From: Gemmatimonadetes bacterium 13_1_40CM_69_22
GTDB lineage: Bacteria; Gemmatimonadota; Gemmatimonadetes; Gemmatimonadales; GWC2-71-9
Direction: 5' to 3'
Assembly (NCBI GenBank): GCA_001917665.1
Contig: MNEL01000020.1
Coordinates: forward strand, 18,734-82,733
DNA: 64,000 nt
Position 1 is the stretch's first letter. Each line of letters opens with the position of its first letter. The position numbers and the translations under genes are program-made. Below the pieces are notes generated by a model that made no database searches, was not told the DNA's origin, and saw only the letters and a program-made list of their open reading frames with translations. Shown piece after piece: positions 35,765 to 44,944 of this stretch.

Positions 35765-37874
35765 GCAGCTCGCGCATCGCCTGCGCGAGATCTTCCACCT
35801 GTGGCAGGATAAAATCCTCGAGCGCGGGAGCGTAGCCGACGAAGGTGTCGGTCGCCGCCACGCGCTTCACCGGGGCGTCGAGCCAGGCGAAGCACTCGTC
35901 CGCGATCTTCGCGGCGATCTCGGCGCCGTAGCCCCAGGACAGAGCATCCTCGTAGGCCACGAGTACCCGGCTCGTCTTCTGCAGCGACGCGGCGATCGTG
36001 GCGAAGTCCAACGGCGAGAGGCTGCGCAGATCGATCACCTCGCTGCTCACGCCGTCCTTCTCCTCGAGCTCCTTGGCCGCGACGAGCGCGCGCTGCACCA
36101 CGGCGCCGTAGGTCACGACGGTCAGGTCCTTTCCCTGTTTGACGACCTTCGCCTTGCCGAACGGGATCATGAAGTTCGGGCCGGGGTTCGGCGCCTTGTT
36201 GTAGGTCTGGCGGTAGAGGTGCTTGTGCTCGAGGAAGAGGACCGGGTCGTCGCAGCGGACGGCGGTGCGGAGCAGCCCGTTTGCGTCCAGCGCCGTGCTG
36301 GGACACACGACCCGCAGCCCCGGAATGGCGGTGAAGACGACGGCCCCCGTCTGCGAATGGTACAGGGCACCGCCCTTCAGGTAGCCACCGTAGGTCACAC
36401 GCACGACGGCCGGGGCGCTGAACGCGTTGCTCGAGCGCCACCGCATCGTGGCGAGCTCGTTGCGGAGCTGGTGGTAGGCGGGCCAGATGTAGTCGAAGAA
36501 CTGGATCTCGACGACCGGCTTGAGCCCGCGGGTCGCAAGCCCGATTGCCCGGCCCACGATGTTGGCCTCGGCGAGTGGCGAGTTGTACACGCGCTCGCTC
36601 CCGAACTGGCGCTGCAGGCCCCAGGTGACCTTGAAGACCCCGCCCTTCCCCTTCACTTCCTTGAGGTTTTGCTCGCGGCTGGCGTCGGCCACGTCCTCGC
36701 CGAACACGACGATGCGCGGGTCCCGCGCCATCTCGTCCTTGAGGCAGGCATTGAGCAGATCCACCATCGTGGTGGGATCGCCCGCGAACTGGGGGTCATC
36801 CTCGGTGTCGAACTGCTCGGAGGTCGGGTCGACGTCCGGAGAGTACACGTAGCGCAGCGCCGATTCCGGTTGCGGCTGGGGGGAGGCGAGCGCCATGTCG
36901 GCCGCAACGCCGACTTCCTCCTCCACCTGCCGCCGCATCTGCTCGATCTCCGCCTCGGTGGCGACGCCTTCGGCGATCAGCCGCTTGGGGAAGGTGAGCG
37001 TGCAATCGCGTTTCGCTTCGTCCTCGCGCTCCTTCGGCGGCTTATACAGGACCTCGTCGTCCGAGAGCGAGTGCGAGTAGGGCCGGATGACGTGTGCATG
37101 GACGAGCGCGGGGCCCTTGCGCTGGCGGCAGTATTCGGCCGCGCGCACGAGCACCTCATAGGAGGCGACCGGGTCGCAGCCGTCCACCTCGTCGACCAGC
37201 AGGTCGGGGAAATTGCGGACCAGCTTCGACACCGAGCCGCCCGCGGTTTGCACCTCGACCGGCACCGAGATCGCGTACTTGTTGTCCTCGACGAGGAACA
37301 GCACCGGCAGCTTGAGGTTGGACGCGGTGTTGAGCGCCTCCCAGAATTCGCCCTCGCTCGTCGTACCGTCGCCGATCGAGACGTAGACCAGCTCGTCGCC
37401 CTGGATCGGCTTGTCGGCGATGTCAGCGATGCGGGCGTAGCGCAGCCACGCCTCGGCGCAGCCCACCGCCTGCAGGAGCTGCGTGCCCGTCGGGCTCGAC
37501 TGGCTGACGATGTTGAGCGCCTTGTGGCCCCAATGGGACGGCATCTGTCGGCCACCCGAGTTGGGATCCTCCGCCGCCCCCACCGCGGAGAGCAGCATCT
37601 CCGTCGGGGTCATGCCGAGCGTGAGGCAGAGCGCGCGATCGCGATAGTACGGATAGAACCAGTCGTAGGCGGGGCGGAGCACTCTCCCTGCGGCTGCGAG
37701 CACGGCTTCGTGGCCGGCGCCCGAGATCTGGAAGAAGATCTTGTTCTGCCGCTTGAGCTGGATCTCCTTGTCGTCGAGCCGGCGCGAGAGCAGCATCAGC
37801 CGGCAGATATCGAGGAGATCCGCTTTCGAGAGGACCTTAGCGGCCTTGGCTCTGGCGTGGGTCCGGGTCGCCAT
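35754..37874 (-). CDS. 2-oxoacid dehydrogenase E1, alpha and beta subunits fused
   Basis: Thiamine-diphosphate enzyme of 706 residues that decarboxylates a 2-oxo acid and passes the acyl group to a lipoyl E2. The alpha half (about 1-330) has the ThDP motif [15 protein letters not shown]...EDN (about 167-197) and [14 protein letters not shown]. The beta half (about 370-706) has [40 protein letters not shown], a [20 protein letters not shown] segment and DLRSLSPLD. The fusion and motifs fit branched-chain 2-oxoacid dehydrogenases better than pyruvate dehydrogenase; no E2 or E3 is nearby. A TATCTT box lies 7 bases before the ATG, with no Shine-Dalgarno site. Confidence 0.9.
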   Translation of the reverse strand: MATRTHARAKAAKVLSKADLLDICRLMLLSRRLDDKEIQLKRQNKIFFQISGAGHEAVLAAAGRVLRPAYDWFYPYYRDRALCLTLGMTPTEMLLSAVGAAEDPNSGGRQMPSHWGHKALNIVSQSSPTGTQLLQAVGCAEAWLRYARIADIADKPIQGDELVYVSIGDGTTSEGEFWEALNTASNLKLPVLFLVEDNKYAISVPVEVQTAGGSVSKLVRNFPDLLVDEVDGCDPVASYEVLVRAAEYCRQRKGPALVHAHVIRPYSHSLSDDEVLYKPPKEREDEAKRDCTLTFPKRLIAEGVATEAEIEQMRRQVEEEVGVAADMALASPQPQPESALRYVYSPDVDPTSEQFDTEDDPQFAGDPTTMVDLLNACLKDEMARDPRIVVFGEDVADASREQNLKEVKGKGGVFKVTWGLQRQFGSERVYNSPLAEANIVGRAIGLATRGLKPVVEIQFFDYIWPAYHQLRNELATMRWRSSNAFSAPAVVRVTYGGYLKGGALYHSQTGAVVFTAIPGLRVVCPSTALDANGLLRTAVRCDDPVLFLEHKHLYRQTYNKAPNPGPNFMIPFGKAKVVKQGKDLTVVTYGAVVQRALVAAKELEEKDGVSSEVIDLRSLSPLDFATIAASLQKTSRVLVAYEDALSWGYGAEIAAKIADECFAWLDAPVKRVAATDTFVGYAPALEDFILPQVEDLAQAMRELHAF

Positions 37875-37911
37875 GGAGTGAAAGATAGCGCTCCCACGGC
37901 ATCCGCACGAC

Positions 37912-40242
37912 TCACCACCGCTCCGTCTTCACATCCGCCAGAACCCCGTGCAGGTCATTGAACAGGACCTCTTTCGGCTCCGCGGGAAGGAGCGGACTTT
38001 GGTACTCCGTCTGATCCCCCCGGACCCCAATACGGAAGTGTGCAAAGCGGTTGTTCCCCAGGTCCGCCGAAACGAGAACGAACATCTGGAAGTCGCCCGG
38101 CACGTACTCCTGCGTCACGCGGAGGCGGATCGTGTACTTCCCGCCCGCGACGGGTTGGCTGGTCCACGCCACGTGATAGGTGGGAATGGCCGTGCCCTTC
38201 ACCCACTCGTCGAAGAACCAGTCCATCGGAACGCCGGCGTGACGCTCGACGACACTTCGAAAGTCGTCGGTGGTCGCTGGCTTCCCCCGGTACGACTGAT
38301 AGAAGTCGCGCATGGTCTCGAGGAAGCGATCCTGCTTCATCGTGCTGAGGTCGAGCATCAAGATGCGCAGCATGTGAAAGACCCAGGCGCCCTTCTCGTA
38401 GATCACCACGTCGTACCCGCGTCGCACGCTCGGCGTAGCGTTGCGGTAGCCGATCCAGATCGGGCCCGCATCGTCCCTTTCGTCCTTGATGTCGGCCTTG
38501 TACTGGTCGAGAAACTTGAAGTACTCGTCGTTGCGCTTGCGCTCGCTCTGGAGATACCAGAGGGCGGAGAACGAGGCCAGCCCCTCGCTCAGCCAGGCGT
38601 CGCGATACGAGCCGGGTTGGACGCCGTTGCCCCACCACTGATGGGCGACCTCGTGCGCTCGGAAGAATTCGTCGAAGCCGTCGAGCGAGGTGTTCTGGAA
38701 GGTCGACCAGGACAGGTCGATCATTCCGGGAAAAGATACGCCCTCATCGTACGGGATCTCCGTGACGTAGAAATGACTGTAGGGGCACTCGCCAAAGAGA
38801 TTCGTGAACAGCTTCAGGCTGTTCGAGACATCCGCCGCGACGTTCTCTCGCATGCGCTTCTGCTGCGGGATCATGTAGCCCCGCGCCATGAGCTCCCGCG
38901 CGAGTTGGCGATGCGCGTCCTCGGAGAGGAGCACATCCAGCGCGGGCGCGTCCGGTTGCGCCACGTGGTAGTTCTCGAACACGCCGAGGTTGAACGTGGC
39001 GAAGGGCGTCGGGAGGCGCGTGACCCAGTGCGTCGTCAGCACCTTGTCTGCCACCGTGGAGTCGGTGCGCTCGCCCACGCTGACGAGCGGATACCAGGTG
39101 GGGCTGTGATACGTGAGATCGAACGTCGCGAGGTTCTTGCCCTGCCGGTTTACAGGATACCACGATGCGCCCGGATCGATGAAAAACCAGTCGCCATGCC
39201 GATCGATCAGGCCGCCGCCAGCGCTGTGATAGAACAGCCTCAGCGCCGGGGAGTCGCCCGCTTGCAGCCGGCGACCCGCCCGCACCCACAGGTCGTCGCT
39301 ATCCTTGGCCTTGAACACCGGGGCGGGCTCCCCGGTACTCCAACGCGCCGAGTCCACCAAGAGCTTCGGGTGGAGCCCGAACAGGAGCCACGGTCCCACG
39401 GGCTCGACGGCCGTCAGGGACAGCGTGGCGCTCGCGGCGAAATCGAGGTTTGCACCGGCCGTCGGCGTGAGCTGAACCTCCATGCGGTAGCTCGGCACGT
39501 CGAGCCGCTCGCGATACATCCAGGACCCGCCCGTGCCCCTTAAGGGTCGCTGCAGTGGAGACTGCGTGACGACGGCCCAACTGCTCCCCCAGCGGAGGCG
39601 GCTCACAGGACGGTACAGCTGCACCGCCTCACTCACCTCCGGGTTGATCTGGAAGAGCACCGCCCCACCGTGGGCGCGCTCCACGCGCGCCAGGAAGAAC
39701 CCGGTCGGCTCGCCGCTGAGCAGCGGGCCGATCACATCGCTGCTGAACGACCCATCGTTGCTTCCCTTGAGGGTGCCGACCAGGTCGCGCACGTGGTCGC
39801 CGACCTCCCCGGGAATCTCGGCCTGCCGGAATGGGAGCACGCCGAGTTGATCGACCGTCGAGTCCGAGAAGACCAGGATCGCTTCGGTGAGGGTATCCTC
39901 GAGTGCGGGAGATCCAGCGAACCGCTGGAGCTCGGCTCGCTCGGCGGGAGGGTCGGGTGCGAAGCTGAACCGGCCCTCGCCCCGAAACAGGGCGCCCACG
40001 GTCCGGCCGCCGACGGGCCCGAGCAGATACAGCGTCCCGCGCTCCAGGGTGAGCCGGCCGACGTCACGGCTGAGGACGAGGTGACTGACCTCGGCCACGC
40101 GCCCGGGCAGCGGCGCGAGGTTGCTGACCTGTTGGTACCGCTCCAGGTAGGTCGCGGCCGGGGAATGCCCATCGGACGCCGAGTTCTGGCCGAGGAGGCG
40201 AGCGGGAACGAGCACCAGCGCCAAAAGGGGAAGACGGGTCAT
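37912..40242 (-). CDS. M1 family exported metallopeptidase
   Basis: A zinc aminopeptidase of 776 residues with a signal peptide ([13 protein letters not shown]). The N-terminal two-thirds contains a large beta region typical of M1 relatives. The catalytic domain has HEVAHQWW (zinc ligands His530 and His534, catalytic Glu531) and the distal zinc Glu in WLSEGLASF. The GAMEN-like exopeptidase motif is replaced by a weaker FPGMIDLSW segment, so peptide-length preference may differ from classical aminopeptidase N. It is divergent from the flavin-reductase gene across a 45-base region holding a palindrome. Confidence 0.9.
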   Translation of the reverse strand: MTRLPLLALVLVPARLLGQNSASDGHSPAATYLERYQQVSNLAPLPGRVAEVSHLVLSRDVGRLTLERGTLYLLGPVGGRTVGALFRGEGRFSFAPDPPAERAELQRFAGSPALEDTLTEAILVFSDSTVDQLGVLPFRQAEIPGEVGDHVRDLVGTLKGSNDGSFSSDVIGPLLSGEPTGFFLARVERAHGGAVLFQINPEVSEAVQLYRPVSRLRWGSSWAVVTQSPLQRPLRGTGGSWMYRERLDVPSYRMEVQLTPTAGANLDFAASATLSLTAVEPVGPWLLFGLHPKLLVDSARWSTGEPAPVFKAKDSDDLWVRAGRRLQAGDSPALRLFYHSAGGGLIDRHGDWFFIDPGASWYPVNRQGKNLATFDLTYHSPTWYPLVSVGERTDSTVADKVLTTHWVTRLPTPFATFNLGVFENYHVAQPDAPALDVLLSEDAHRQLARELMARGYMIPQQKRMRENVAADVSNSLKLFTNLFGECPYSHFYVTEIPYDEGVSFPGMIDLSWSTFQNTSLDGFDEFFRAHEVAHQWWGNGVQPGSYRDAWLSEGLASFSALWYLQSERKRNDEYFKFLDQYKADIKDERDDAGPIWIGYRNATPSVRRGYDVVIYEKGAWVFHMLRILMLDLSTMKQDRFLETMRDFYQSYRGKPATTDDFRSVVERHAGVPMDWFFDEWVKGTAIPTYHVAWTSQPVAGGKYTIRLRVTQEYVPGDFQMFVLVSADLGNNRFAHFRIGVRGDQTEYQSPLLPAEPKEVLFNDLHGVLADVKTERW

Positions 40243-40244
40243 GA

Positions 40245-40258
40245 CGCCAAACTTGGCG
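40245..40258. promoter_or_regulatory. Palindrome between divergent M1 peptidase and flavin reductase genes
   Basis: CGCCAA and TTGGCG, separated by AC, form a perfect 14-base palindrome 3 bases from the M1 start codon. Its right arm also serves as the likely -35 box of the flavin-reductase promoter, so a protein bound here could control both genes. Confidence 0.45.
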
Positions 40259-40280
40259 CGCCGTTGGCCCGGGTCAATAT
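40253..40280 (+). promoter_or_regulatory. Promoter of the flavin reductase gene (near-leaderless)
   Basis: TTGGCG (40253-40258), a 16-base spacer and CAATAT (40275-40280). The ATG follows 7 bases after the -10 box, so the message should begin at or next to the start codon, and no Shine-Dalgarno site is present. Confidence 0.5.
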
Positions 40281-40287
40281 TTCACCC

Positions 40288-40770
40288 ATGGATGAAGCGG
40301 CGAAGAAAACCGTCCTCCGGCACTTCCCCTACGGGCTCTACGCCCTCACGGTCAAGCACGGAGGCGAGGAGCACGGCATGACCGCCAACTGGATTACCCA
40401 GGCGTCCTTTGAGCCCCCGATGGTGGTCGTGGCCGTAGAGAACACGTCGAAGACGATCGGCATGATTCGCGACGCCCACCACTTCGCAGTCAATGTTTTC
40501 CTGCAAGGGCAGCGCGAGCTTGCTGGGAAACTGGGTCGCTCCTCCGCCAACACGCCGCAGAAGCTCAAGGGGATCAAGACGAAGCCGGGGCCCGTTTCCG
40601 GTGCGCCGATCCTCGCCGAGGCGCTGGGGTGGGTCGAGTGCCGCGTCGTCGCCACGCTCCCGGCTGGCGATCACACGCTGGTGCTCGGCGAGGTGGTCGA
40701 AGCGGGCGTGGAGCACGACGGCGGCCAGGCGCTGACCCTAGAGGAGGCGGGGTTCAAATACTCGGGCTAG
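40288..40770 (+). CDS. Flavin reductase-like FMN-binding protein
   Basis: A 160-residue split-barrel flavoprotein of the flavin reductase-like family, which binds FMN and transfers electrons from NAD(P)H. Visible features are the opening LRHFPYGLYALTV, the FMN-contact segment GMTANWITQASFEPPMVVVA, the HFAVNVFLQGQRELA helix and WVECRVVATLPAGDHTLVLGEV near the end. Length and order match the small single-domain reductases. The ATG at 40288 is preceded by an AT box rather than a ribosome site. The frame is open far upstream, but that part is antisense to the M1 gene. Confidence 0.88.
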   Translation: MDEAAKKTVLRHFPYGLYALTVKHGGEEHGMTANWITQASFEPPMVVVAVENTSKTIGMIRDAHHFAVNVFLQGQRELAGKLGRSSANTPQKLKGIKTKPGPVSGAPILAEALGWVECRVVATLPAGDHTLVLGEVVEAGVEHDGGQALTLEEAGFKYSG

Positions 40771-40786
40771 GTGCTAAGCGCTGCTG

Positions 40787-42442
40787 CTATGGCTTCTCGT
40801 ATACCACTTTCCCGCCAACGATCGTGACCGCCACCCGGGCCGTGTTGATCGACTCCGCCGGCATCGTGAACAGATTGCGGTCGATCACCACCACGTCCGC
40901 ATCGTAGCCGGGAGCGAGCGCGCCCCGCGTCTTGTCGTCGAACGTCGCGTAGGCATTCCCGGCGGTGTAGGCGCGCAGGGCCTCGCCCACGGTGACCCTC
41001 TGCTCGGGCACCCACCCGTTCGGATTCTTGCCGTCGAGGGTGCGGCGCGTGACCGCGGCATAAACACCCGCGATCGGGTCGAGCGGCGCGACGGTCCAAT
41101 CGGACCCGAACGCGAGCTTCGCCCCGGTGTCCAGCAACGTGCGGAACGCATAGGTCGTCCTGATGCGGACCGGGCCGATACGCTTCTCGACCCAACGGCC
41201 GTCGTCGATGGCGTGATAGGGCTGCATCGACGGAATCACGCCGAGCGTGCCGAACACGGGGATCTCTTGCGGCCGCAGGTGCTGGGCATGCTCCACCCGG
41301 AAGCGGCGGTCCCGCCGCCCGTGCGCCTTGGTCACGCTGTCGTAGATCGACAGGATGAGCGCATTGGCGCGATCGCCGATGGCGTGCACCGCCACTTGCA
41401 ACCCCACCGAGTCGGCGTTGCCGATCCACGTGGCGAGGTCCTGGGGCGGGTGCTGCAGCAAGCCGGCATAGCCCGTCGAGTCGGCGTACGGCTCGAAGAA
41501 GGCGGCGGTGCGCGAGCCCGCGGAGCCGTCCGCGAAGCCCTTCAGCCCGCCGATGCGGACCCAGTCGTCCCCCGGGCCCGTGCGCCGGATTGTGTCCGCG
41601 ACGGCGCGCCACTCCTCGAGGGGCAAGTACAGCGCCACGCGCATGGTGAGGCGGCCCGCCTGTTCCAGGCGGCGGTAGGTCGCCAGGTCGGCCCAGGACG
41701 CCGCCATGTGCGCGGTGGCAGTGACGCCGAGTGACGCGGCGTGAGCGAGCGCGCGCGCCAGCGCCGAGTCGCGCTGCTCGAGAGACGGGTCAGGCTCGGC
41801 CCGACCGATGAGATCGAGCGCCTGGTCCTTGAAGATCCCGATGGGCTCGCCGCTCTTTGGGTCGCGCAGGATCTCGCCGCCCGCCGGCGTGGGAGTGTCC
41901 TTGGTAATGCCGGCGGCTTTCATGGCAGCGGCGTTCGCGAGCGCCTCGTGCCCGTCCAGCCGGCTGACGAAGACGGGATTTCTGGGCGTCACCGAATCGA
42001 TCCATTCGTGCCGCGGTAGCGGCTGGCCCGGCCAGAGGGTGTGGTCCCAATCGCCGCCGGTGATCCATTGCCCGGGCTTGAGGGTTCGCGCGTACTCCCG
42101 GAGACGCCGGACGAATTCCTGGGGCGTCGCGGCGCTCCGCAAATCGACCGACGCGAGCTGGAACCCGCCGCCGATGAAGTGCGTGTGGCCATCTGCGAGA
42201 CCGGGGATCACCAGGCCGCCGTCCGCGCGAATCACGCGGGTGTGGGAGCCGAGGTAGCGGGCGATCGCGGCCGAGTCGCCGACGGCGAGGATCTTGCCCT
42301 CGGCGATCGCCACGGCGCCCGGCTGCGCGGCGCCGGAGGAGAGGCCGGTCCACACCATGCCGCCGCGGATGACGATATCCGCCGGCTGGCCGCAAGCGGC
42401 GAGCGAAAGGCACAACAGTCCCACCCAGAGGTGTCGGCGCAT
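40787..42442 (-). CDS. Amidohydrolase family (YtcJ-like) lipoprotein
   Basis: A 551-residue metal-dependent hydrolase of the amidohydrolase-3 group. The signal peptide has a lipobox (LCLSLAAC, Cys near 17), so the enzyme is exported and membrane-anchored. The TIM-barrel core includes DGHTHFIGGG (metal ligands), SRLDGHEALANAAAMKAAG, AVHAIGDRAN (His ligand), RVEHAQHL and FGSDWTVAPLDP (Asp ligand). YtcJ-like enzymes cleave amide or ester bonds of small compounds, and the substrate is not predictable. A 90-residue gene on the same strand ends 9 bases upstream of its start. Confidence 0.88.
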   Translation of the reverse strand: MRRHLWVGLLCLSLAACGQPADIVIRGGMVWTGLSSGAAQPGAVAIAEGKILAVGDSAAIARYLGSHTRVIRADGGLVIPGLADGHTHFIGGGFQLASVDLRSAATPQEFVRRLREYARTLKPGQWITGGDWDHTLWPGQPLPRHEWIDSVTPRNPVFVSRLDGHEALANAAAMKAAGITKDTPTPAGGEILRDPKSGEPIGIFKDQALDLIGRAEPDPSLEQRDSALARALAHAASLGVTATAHMAASWADLATYRRLEQAGRLTMRVALYLPLEEWRAVADTIRRTGPGDDWVRIGGLKGFADGSAGSRTAAFFEPYADSTGYAGLLQHPPQDLATWIGNADSVGLQVAVHAIGDRANALILSIYDSVTKAHGRRDRRFRVEHAQHLRPQEIPVFGTLGVIPSMQPYHAIDDGRWVEKRIGPVRIRTTYAFRTLLDTGAKLAFGSDWTVAPLDPIAGVYAAVTRRTLDGKNPNGWVPEQRVTVGEALRAYTAGNAYATFDDKTRGALAPGYDADVVVIDRNLFTMPAESINTARVAVTIVGGKVVYEKP

Positions 42443-42451
42443 GCGGTTCCC

Positions 42452-42724
42452 TCAGCGGAGTTTGGTGATGCGGCGGATCGTCTCCAGCGCGGCGACGGGG
42501 TCGGCCCTGGCGCTCTTCCCGGCGCTTCCCTCAGCCACGGCGGGCGGGACGGCGAGGGCGTCGCGGATGTCGAGCAGCACCTCGAGCAGGAGCTGCTCGC
42601 GCTGGTAGGCGGCGTCGACATCGGCCATCCGCGCCTGGTCGCCGCCGGCCTTCGCGCGGTCGTAAGCTTCGCGGTAGATCGATTCGAGATTGCCGAGGAT
42701 TCGCTCACGGGGCCGTGGACTCAT
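42452..42724 (-). CDS. Small helical protein of unknown function
   Basis: A 90-residue, probably cytoplasmic protein, largely helical with an alternating charged pattern (RERILGNLESIYREAYDRAK, AAYQREQLLLEVLLDIRDAL). I do not recognise a family. It lies just upstream of and probably shares a transcript with the amidohydrolase gene. A TATATC box 10 bases before its ATG overlaps the box serving the divergent DJ-1/PfpI gene. Confidence 0.65.
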   Translation of the reverse strand: MSPRPRERILGNLESIYREAYDRAKAGGDQARMADVDAAYQREQLLLEVLLDIRDALAVPPAVAEGSAGKSARADPVAALETIRRITKLR

Positions 42725-42734
42725 GGCGGGGAAA

Positions 42735-42742
42735 GATATAGC
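42735..42742. promoter_or_regulatory. Shared, overlapping -10 box of two divergent near-leaderless genes
   Basis: GATATAGC reads as TATAGC on the plus strand (8 bases before the ATG at 42751) and TATATC on the minus strand (10 bases before the ATG at 42724). The whole gap is only 26 bases, so both messages can have almost no 5' leader and RNA polymerase cannot start both ways at once. Confidence 0.5.
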
Positions 42743-42750
42743 TTGGCGAC

Positions 42751-43281
42751 ATGAGCCTCAAAGGCAAGAACCTGCTCTTCTTCGCGGGTCCTCTCTACGA
42801 GGACCTCGAGCTGTGGTATCCGAAGATCCGCCTCGAGGAAGAAGGCGCGGCGACGGTGGTTGCGGGATTGGGAGAACGCACCTACCAGGGGAAACGCGGC
42901 TATCCCGTCACGGTGGACACCAGCGTTGATCAAGTCGACGCGGGAGACTTCAACGGTCTGGTCATCCCCGGCGGGTTCGCGCCCGACCAGCTGCGCCGTT
43001 CCGAGAAGGTTCTCGCGATCACCCGAGAGATTTTCCGGGCTGGGAAACCGCTCGCGTTCATCTGTCACGCTGGGTGGGTGCCGATTTCGGCGAAGATCCT
43101 GGACGGCAAACGCGCGACGAGCGTGCGGGCGATCAAGGACGACATGGAGAACGCCGGCGTGATCTGGGAAGATGCCCCCGTAGTGGTGGACGGCAACCTG
43201 ATCTCATCGCGCACACCCGCCGACCTGCCGCACTTCTGCCGCGCCCTGATCGCGGCCCTACGCCAGGGACCGCAGGACTAG
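42751..43281 (+). CDS. DJ-1/PfpI family protein
   Basis: A 176-residue protein of the DJ-1/PfpI superfamily (PfpI-type glutamine-amidotransferase fold), a group that includes deglycases, chaperones and intracellular peptidases. It opens with NLLFFAGPLYEDLELWYPKI, whose acidic residues (Glu17, Glu20) match the conserved active-site Glu. The nucleophile elbow is FICHAGWVP with Cys105, followed directly by His. VIPGGFAPDQLRR forms the conserved glycine turn. All catalytic residues are present. It starts from a bidirectional AT box, and its 3' end overlaps that of the convergent DUF1015 gene by 24 bases. Confidence 0.9.
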   Translation: MSLKGKNLLFFAGPLYEDLELWYPKIRLEEEGAATVVAGLGERTYQGKRGYPVTVDTSVDQVDAGDFNGLVIPGGFAPDQLRRSEKVLAITREIFRAGKPLAFICHAGWVPISAKILDGKRATSVRAIKDDMENAGVIWEDAPVVVDGNLISSRTPADLPHFCRALIAALRQGPQD

Positions 43282-44511
43282 GCCGCTGGGCACCTTCGGC
43301 ACGAAGTAGGTGGACTTGGGCGGCATCACGTCCCCCGCATCCGCCACCGCGAACACCTGCTCCACCTTGGTGGGGTTGAGCAGCACCGCGGCCGCCGCCT
43401 TCCCGTGGCGCACTGCGTCGAAGGCGGCCCTCGGGTCGGGGGTGTAGGCGAGCGTGGGCGTGGTTGTCCCCGCGCCGAGGATGTACTGCACGACGAGCGC
43501 CTCGATGCGCGCCACGTCGAGCGCCCGGACCGCGGGCGTCCTGCCCAGCCCCGGGATGTGGTCGAGCTGCGCCTCTTGCTTCAGCACCAGGGTGACGTCG
43601 TAGGCGCCGGGGAACGCAACGATGCACGCGGTGCGGTCGCGACCCAGCTCGGCGAGGCGTTCGATTCGATCCATACAGGGCGCCACGCGGCCCACCTCGA
43701 ACCACTCGCGCCACCCCTCGATCAGCTTCGCGGCATCGCGGTCGGCCCCGAACACGATCCGGTGTGTGGGGAGGAGCGTCAACCCGGGATCCGCGGCCGA
43801 AACGATGAACGACAGCACCCGGTCGCCGCGGGGGTCTTCCTGCGCGAAGGCGATCGCAGTCTCGTAGCGGTGATGACCGTCCGCGATGTAGAGCTGCGCC
43901 CGGCCCGCGAGCGCCGCGAGCTCGCGCGCCCTTTCTCCGACCACGCTCCACATGCGGATGCCCACGTCGTCCAGCTCGGCGCGGGCCGCGGGCGCACCAC
44001 GCGCCGCCTGCGCGAGGGCCTGGGCGAGCGCTCGGTCGGGGTCGGGGGCGATCAAAAAGATCGACTCCAGGCTGGTCCGCGTCGCCCGGAGCAGCGCGAG
44101 CCGGTCCGCCTTGGGGGCCGCGTGGGTCTGCTCGTGCGGTCGCACGCGTCGCGTCGCGAACGGCTCCGCCCGCACGGCGGCGAACATCCCGACGCGCGCA
44201 CGGCGCTCGCCCGACGGCAGCCCGTAGTCCTGCGCGACGACGTAGACCGCGTCCCCCGGGTCCGGCTGCAGCACACCCGCGCTCCGCCATGCCGCCAGGC
44301 GCTCGGCGGCGCCGGCGTATCGATCCGCGTCGGCCGGCGCTTCCGGCAGGATGAGGTGGACGATATTGTGAGAGTCCCGCGCCGCGTAGCCCGCCCGCTG
44401 TGCGGGCGCGATGACGTCGTAGGGCGGCGCGATCAGCGCACTCAGCCGGTGCTGGGCCGCATACCGCTCGCCGCGGAACGGGACCACGAGCGGTGGCAGA
44501 TCGACACTCAC
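43258..44511 (-). CDS. DUF1015 domain protein
   Basis: A protein of about 417 residues covering the full DUF1015 family: the opening VVPFRGERYA, SALIAPPYDVI, SHNIVHLILPE, YADGHHRYETAIAFA (written IADGHHRYETAI here), LPTHRIV and a C-terminal PPKSTYFVPKVPSGLVL. The GHHRYE segment is the family hallmark. DUF1015 proteins have been linked to serine metabolism in Archaea and some bacteria (an ADP-dependent serine kinase-like family), but that link is not certain here. GTG 44511 places the start where the family begins; frames further upstream have no conserved content. It is divergent from the mazG-like gene, 18 bases away. Confidence 0.85.
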   Translation of the reverse strand: MSVDLPPLVVPFRGERYAAQHRLSALIAPPYDVIAPAQRAGYAARDSHNIVHLILPEAPADADRYAGAAERLAAWRSAGVLQPDPGDAVYVVAQDYGLPSGERRARVGMFAAVRAEPFATRRVRPHEQTHAAPKADRLALLRATRTSLESIFLIAPDPDRALAQALAQAARGAPAARAELDDVGIRMWSVVGERARELAALAGRAQLYIADGHHRYETAIAFAQEDPRGDRVLSFIVSAADPGLTLLPTHRIVFGADRDAAKLIEGWREWFEVGRVAPCMDRIERLAELGRDRTACIVAFPGAYDVTLVLKQEAQLDHIPGLGRTPAVRALDVARIEALVVQYILGAGTTTPTLAYTPDPRAAFDAVRHGKAAAAVLLNPTKVEQVFAVADAGDVMPPKSTYFVPKVPSGLVLRSLA

Positions 44512-44529
44512 GCTTGCCCGGAGCCTCCC

Positions 44530-44844
44530 TTGTCCCTGCGCGAAACCCAACAGACAGTCGATCGCTGGATCGGGCAATATAAGGAAGGATACTTCTCGCC
44601 GCTGACGAACGTCGTCCGGCTAACGGAAGAGGTGGGCGAGCTCGCGCGCGAGATCAACCACCGGTTTGGCGAGAAGACCAAGAAGCAGGACGAGGCGGAG
44701 GGCTCGGTGGCGATGGAGCTCGCCGACATCCTCTTCGTCGTCGTCTGCATCGCCAACTCGCAGCGGATCGACCTCGATCAGGCCTTCGCGGCGATGATGC
44801 AGAAGGTGGAGACCCGGGACCGGGAACGGTGGAAGCGGAAATAG
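44530..44844 (+). CDS. MazG-like nucleotide pyrophosphohydrolase
   Basis: A 104-residue all-alpha hydrolase that would cleave nucleoside triphosphates to monophosphates, a house-cleaning function. The metal-binding motif is complete: EEVGE (Glu33, Glu34, Glu37) and ELADI (Glu63, Asp66), on the expected helices of a MazG-type four-helix bundle. Single-domain length fits the short dimeric MazG-like enzymes rather than E. coli MazG. TTG 44530 is the only start near the beginning of the conserved part. It precedes the VWA-PspA-ABC unit on the same strand, but a gap of about 100 bases separates them, so operon membership is unclear. Confidence 0.85.
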   Translation: MSLRETQQTVDRWIGQYKEGYFSPLTNVVRLTEEVGELAREINHRFGEKTKKQDEAEGSVAMELADILFVVVCIANSQRIDLDQAFAAMMQKVETRDRERWKRK

Positions 44845-44944
44845 GCTGCGGGGATTGCGGTTTGGGTGGCCGGCTCGAATCTTTGTACCCCTGATGACCA
44901 ACGGCCGCGTCGCAGGCGACTGCTCGATGCCTGGTGTCCGGGCC

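Noticed and set aside
44530..44844. MazG-like gene as a member of the PspA/ABC unit
   Set aside because: About 100 bases separate it from the VWA gene, against 2-50 bases within the unit; kept as a neighbour only.
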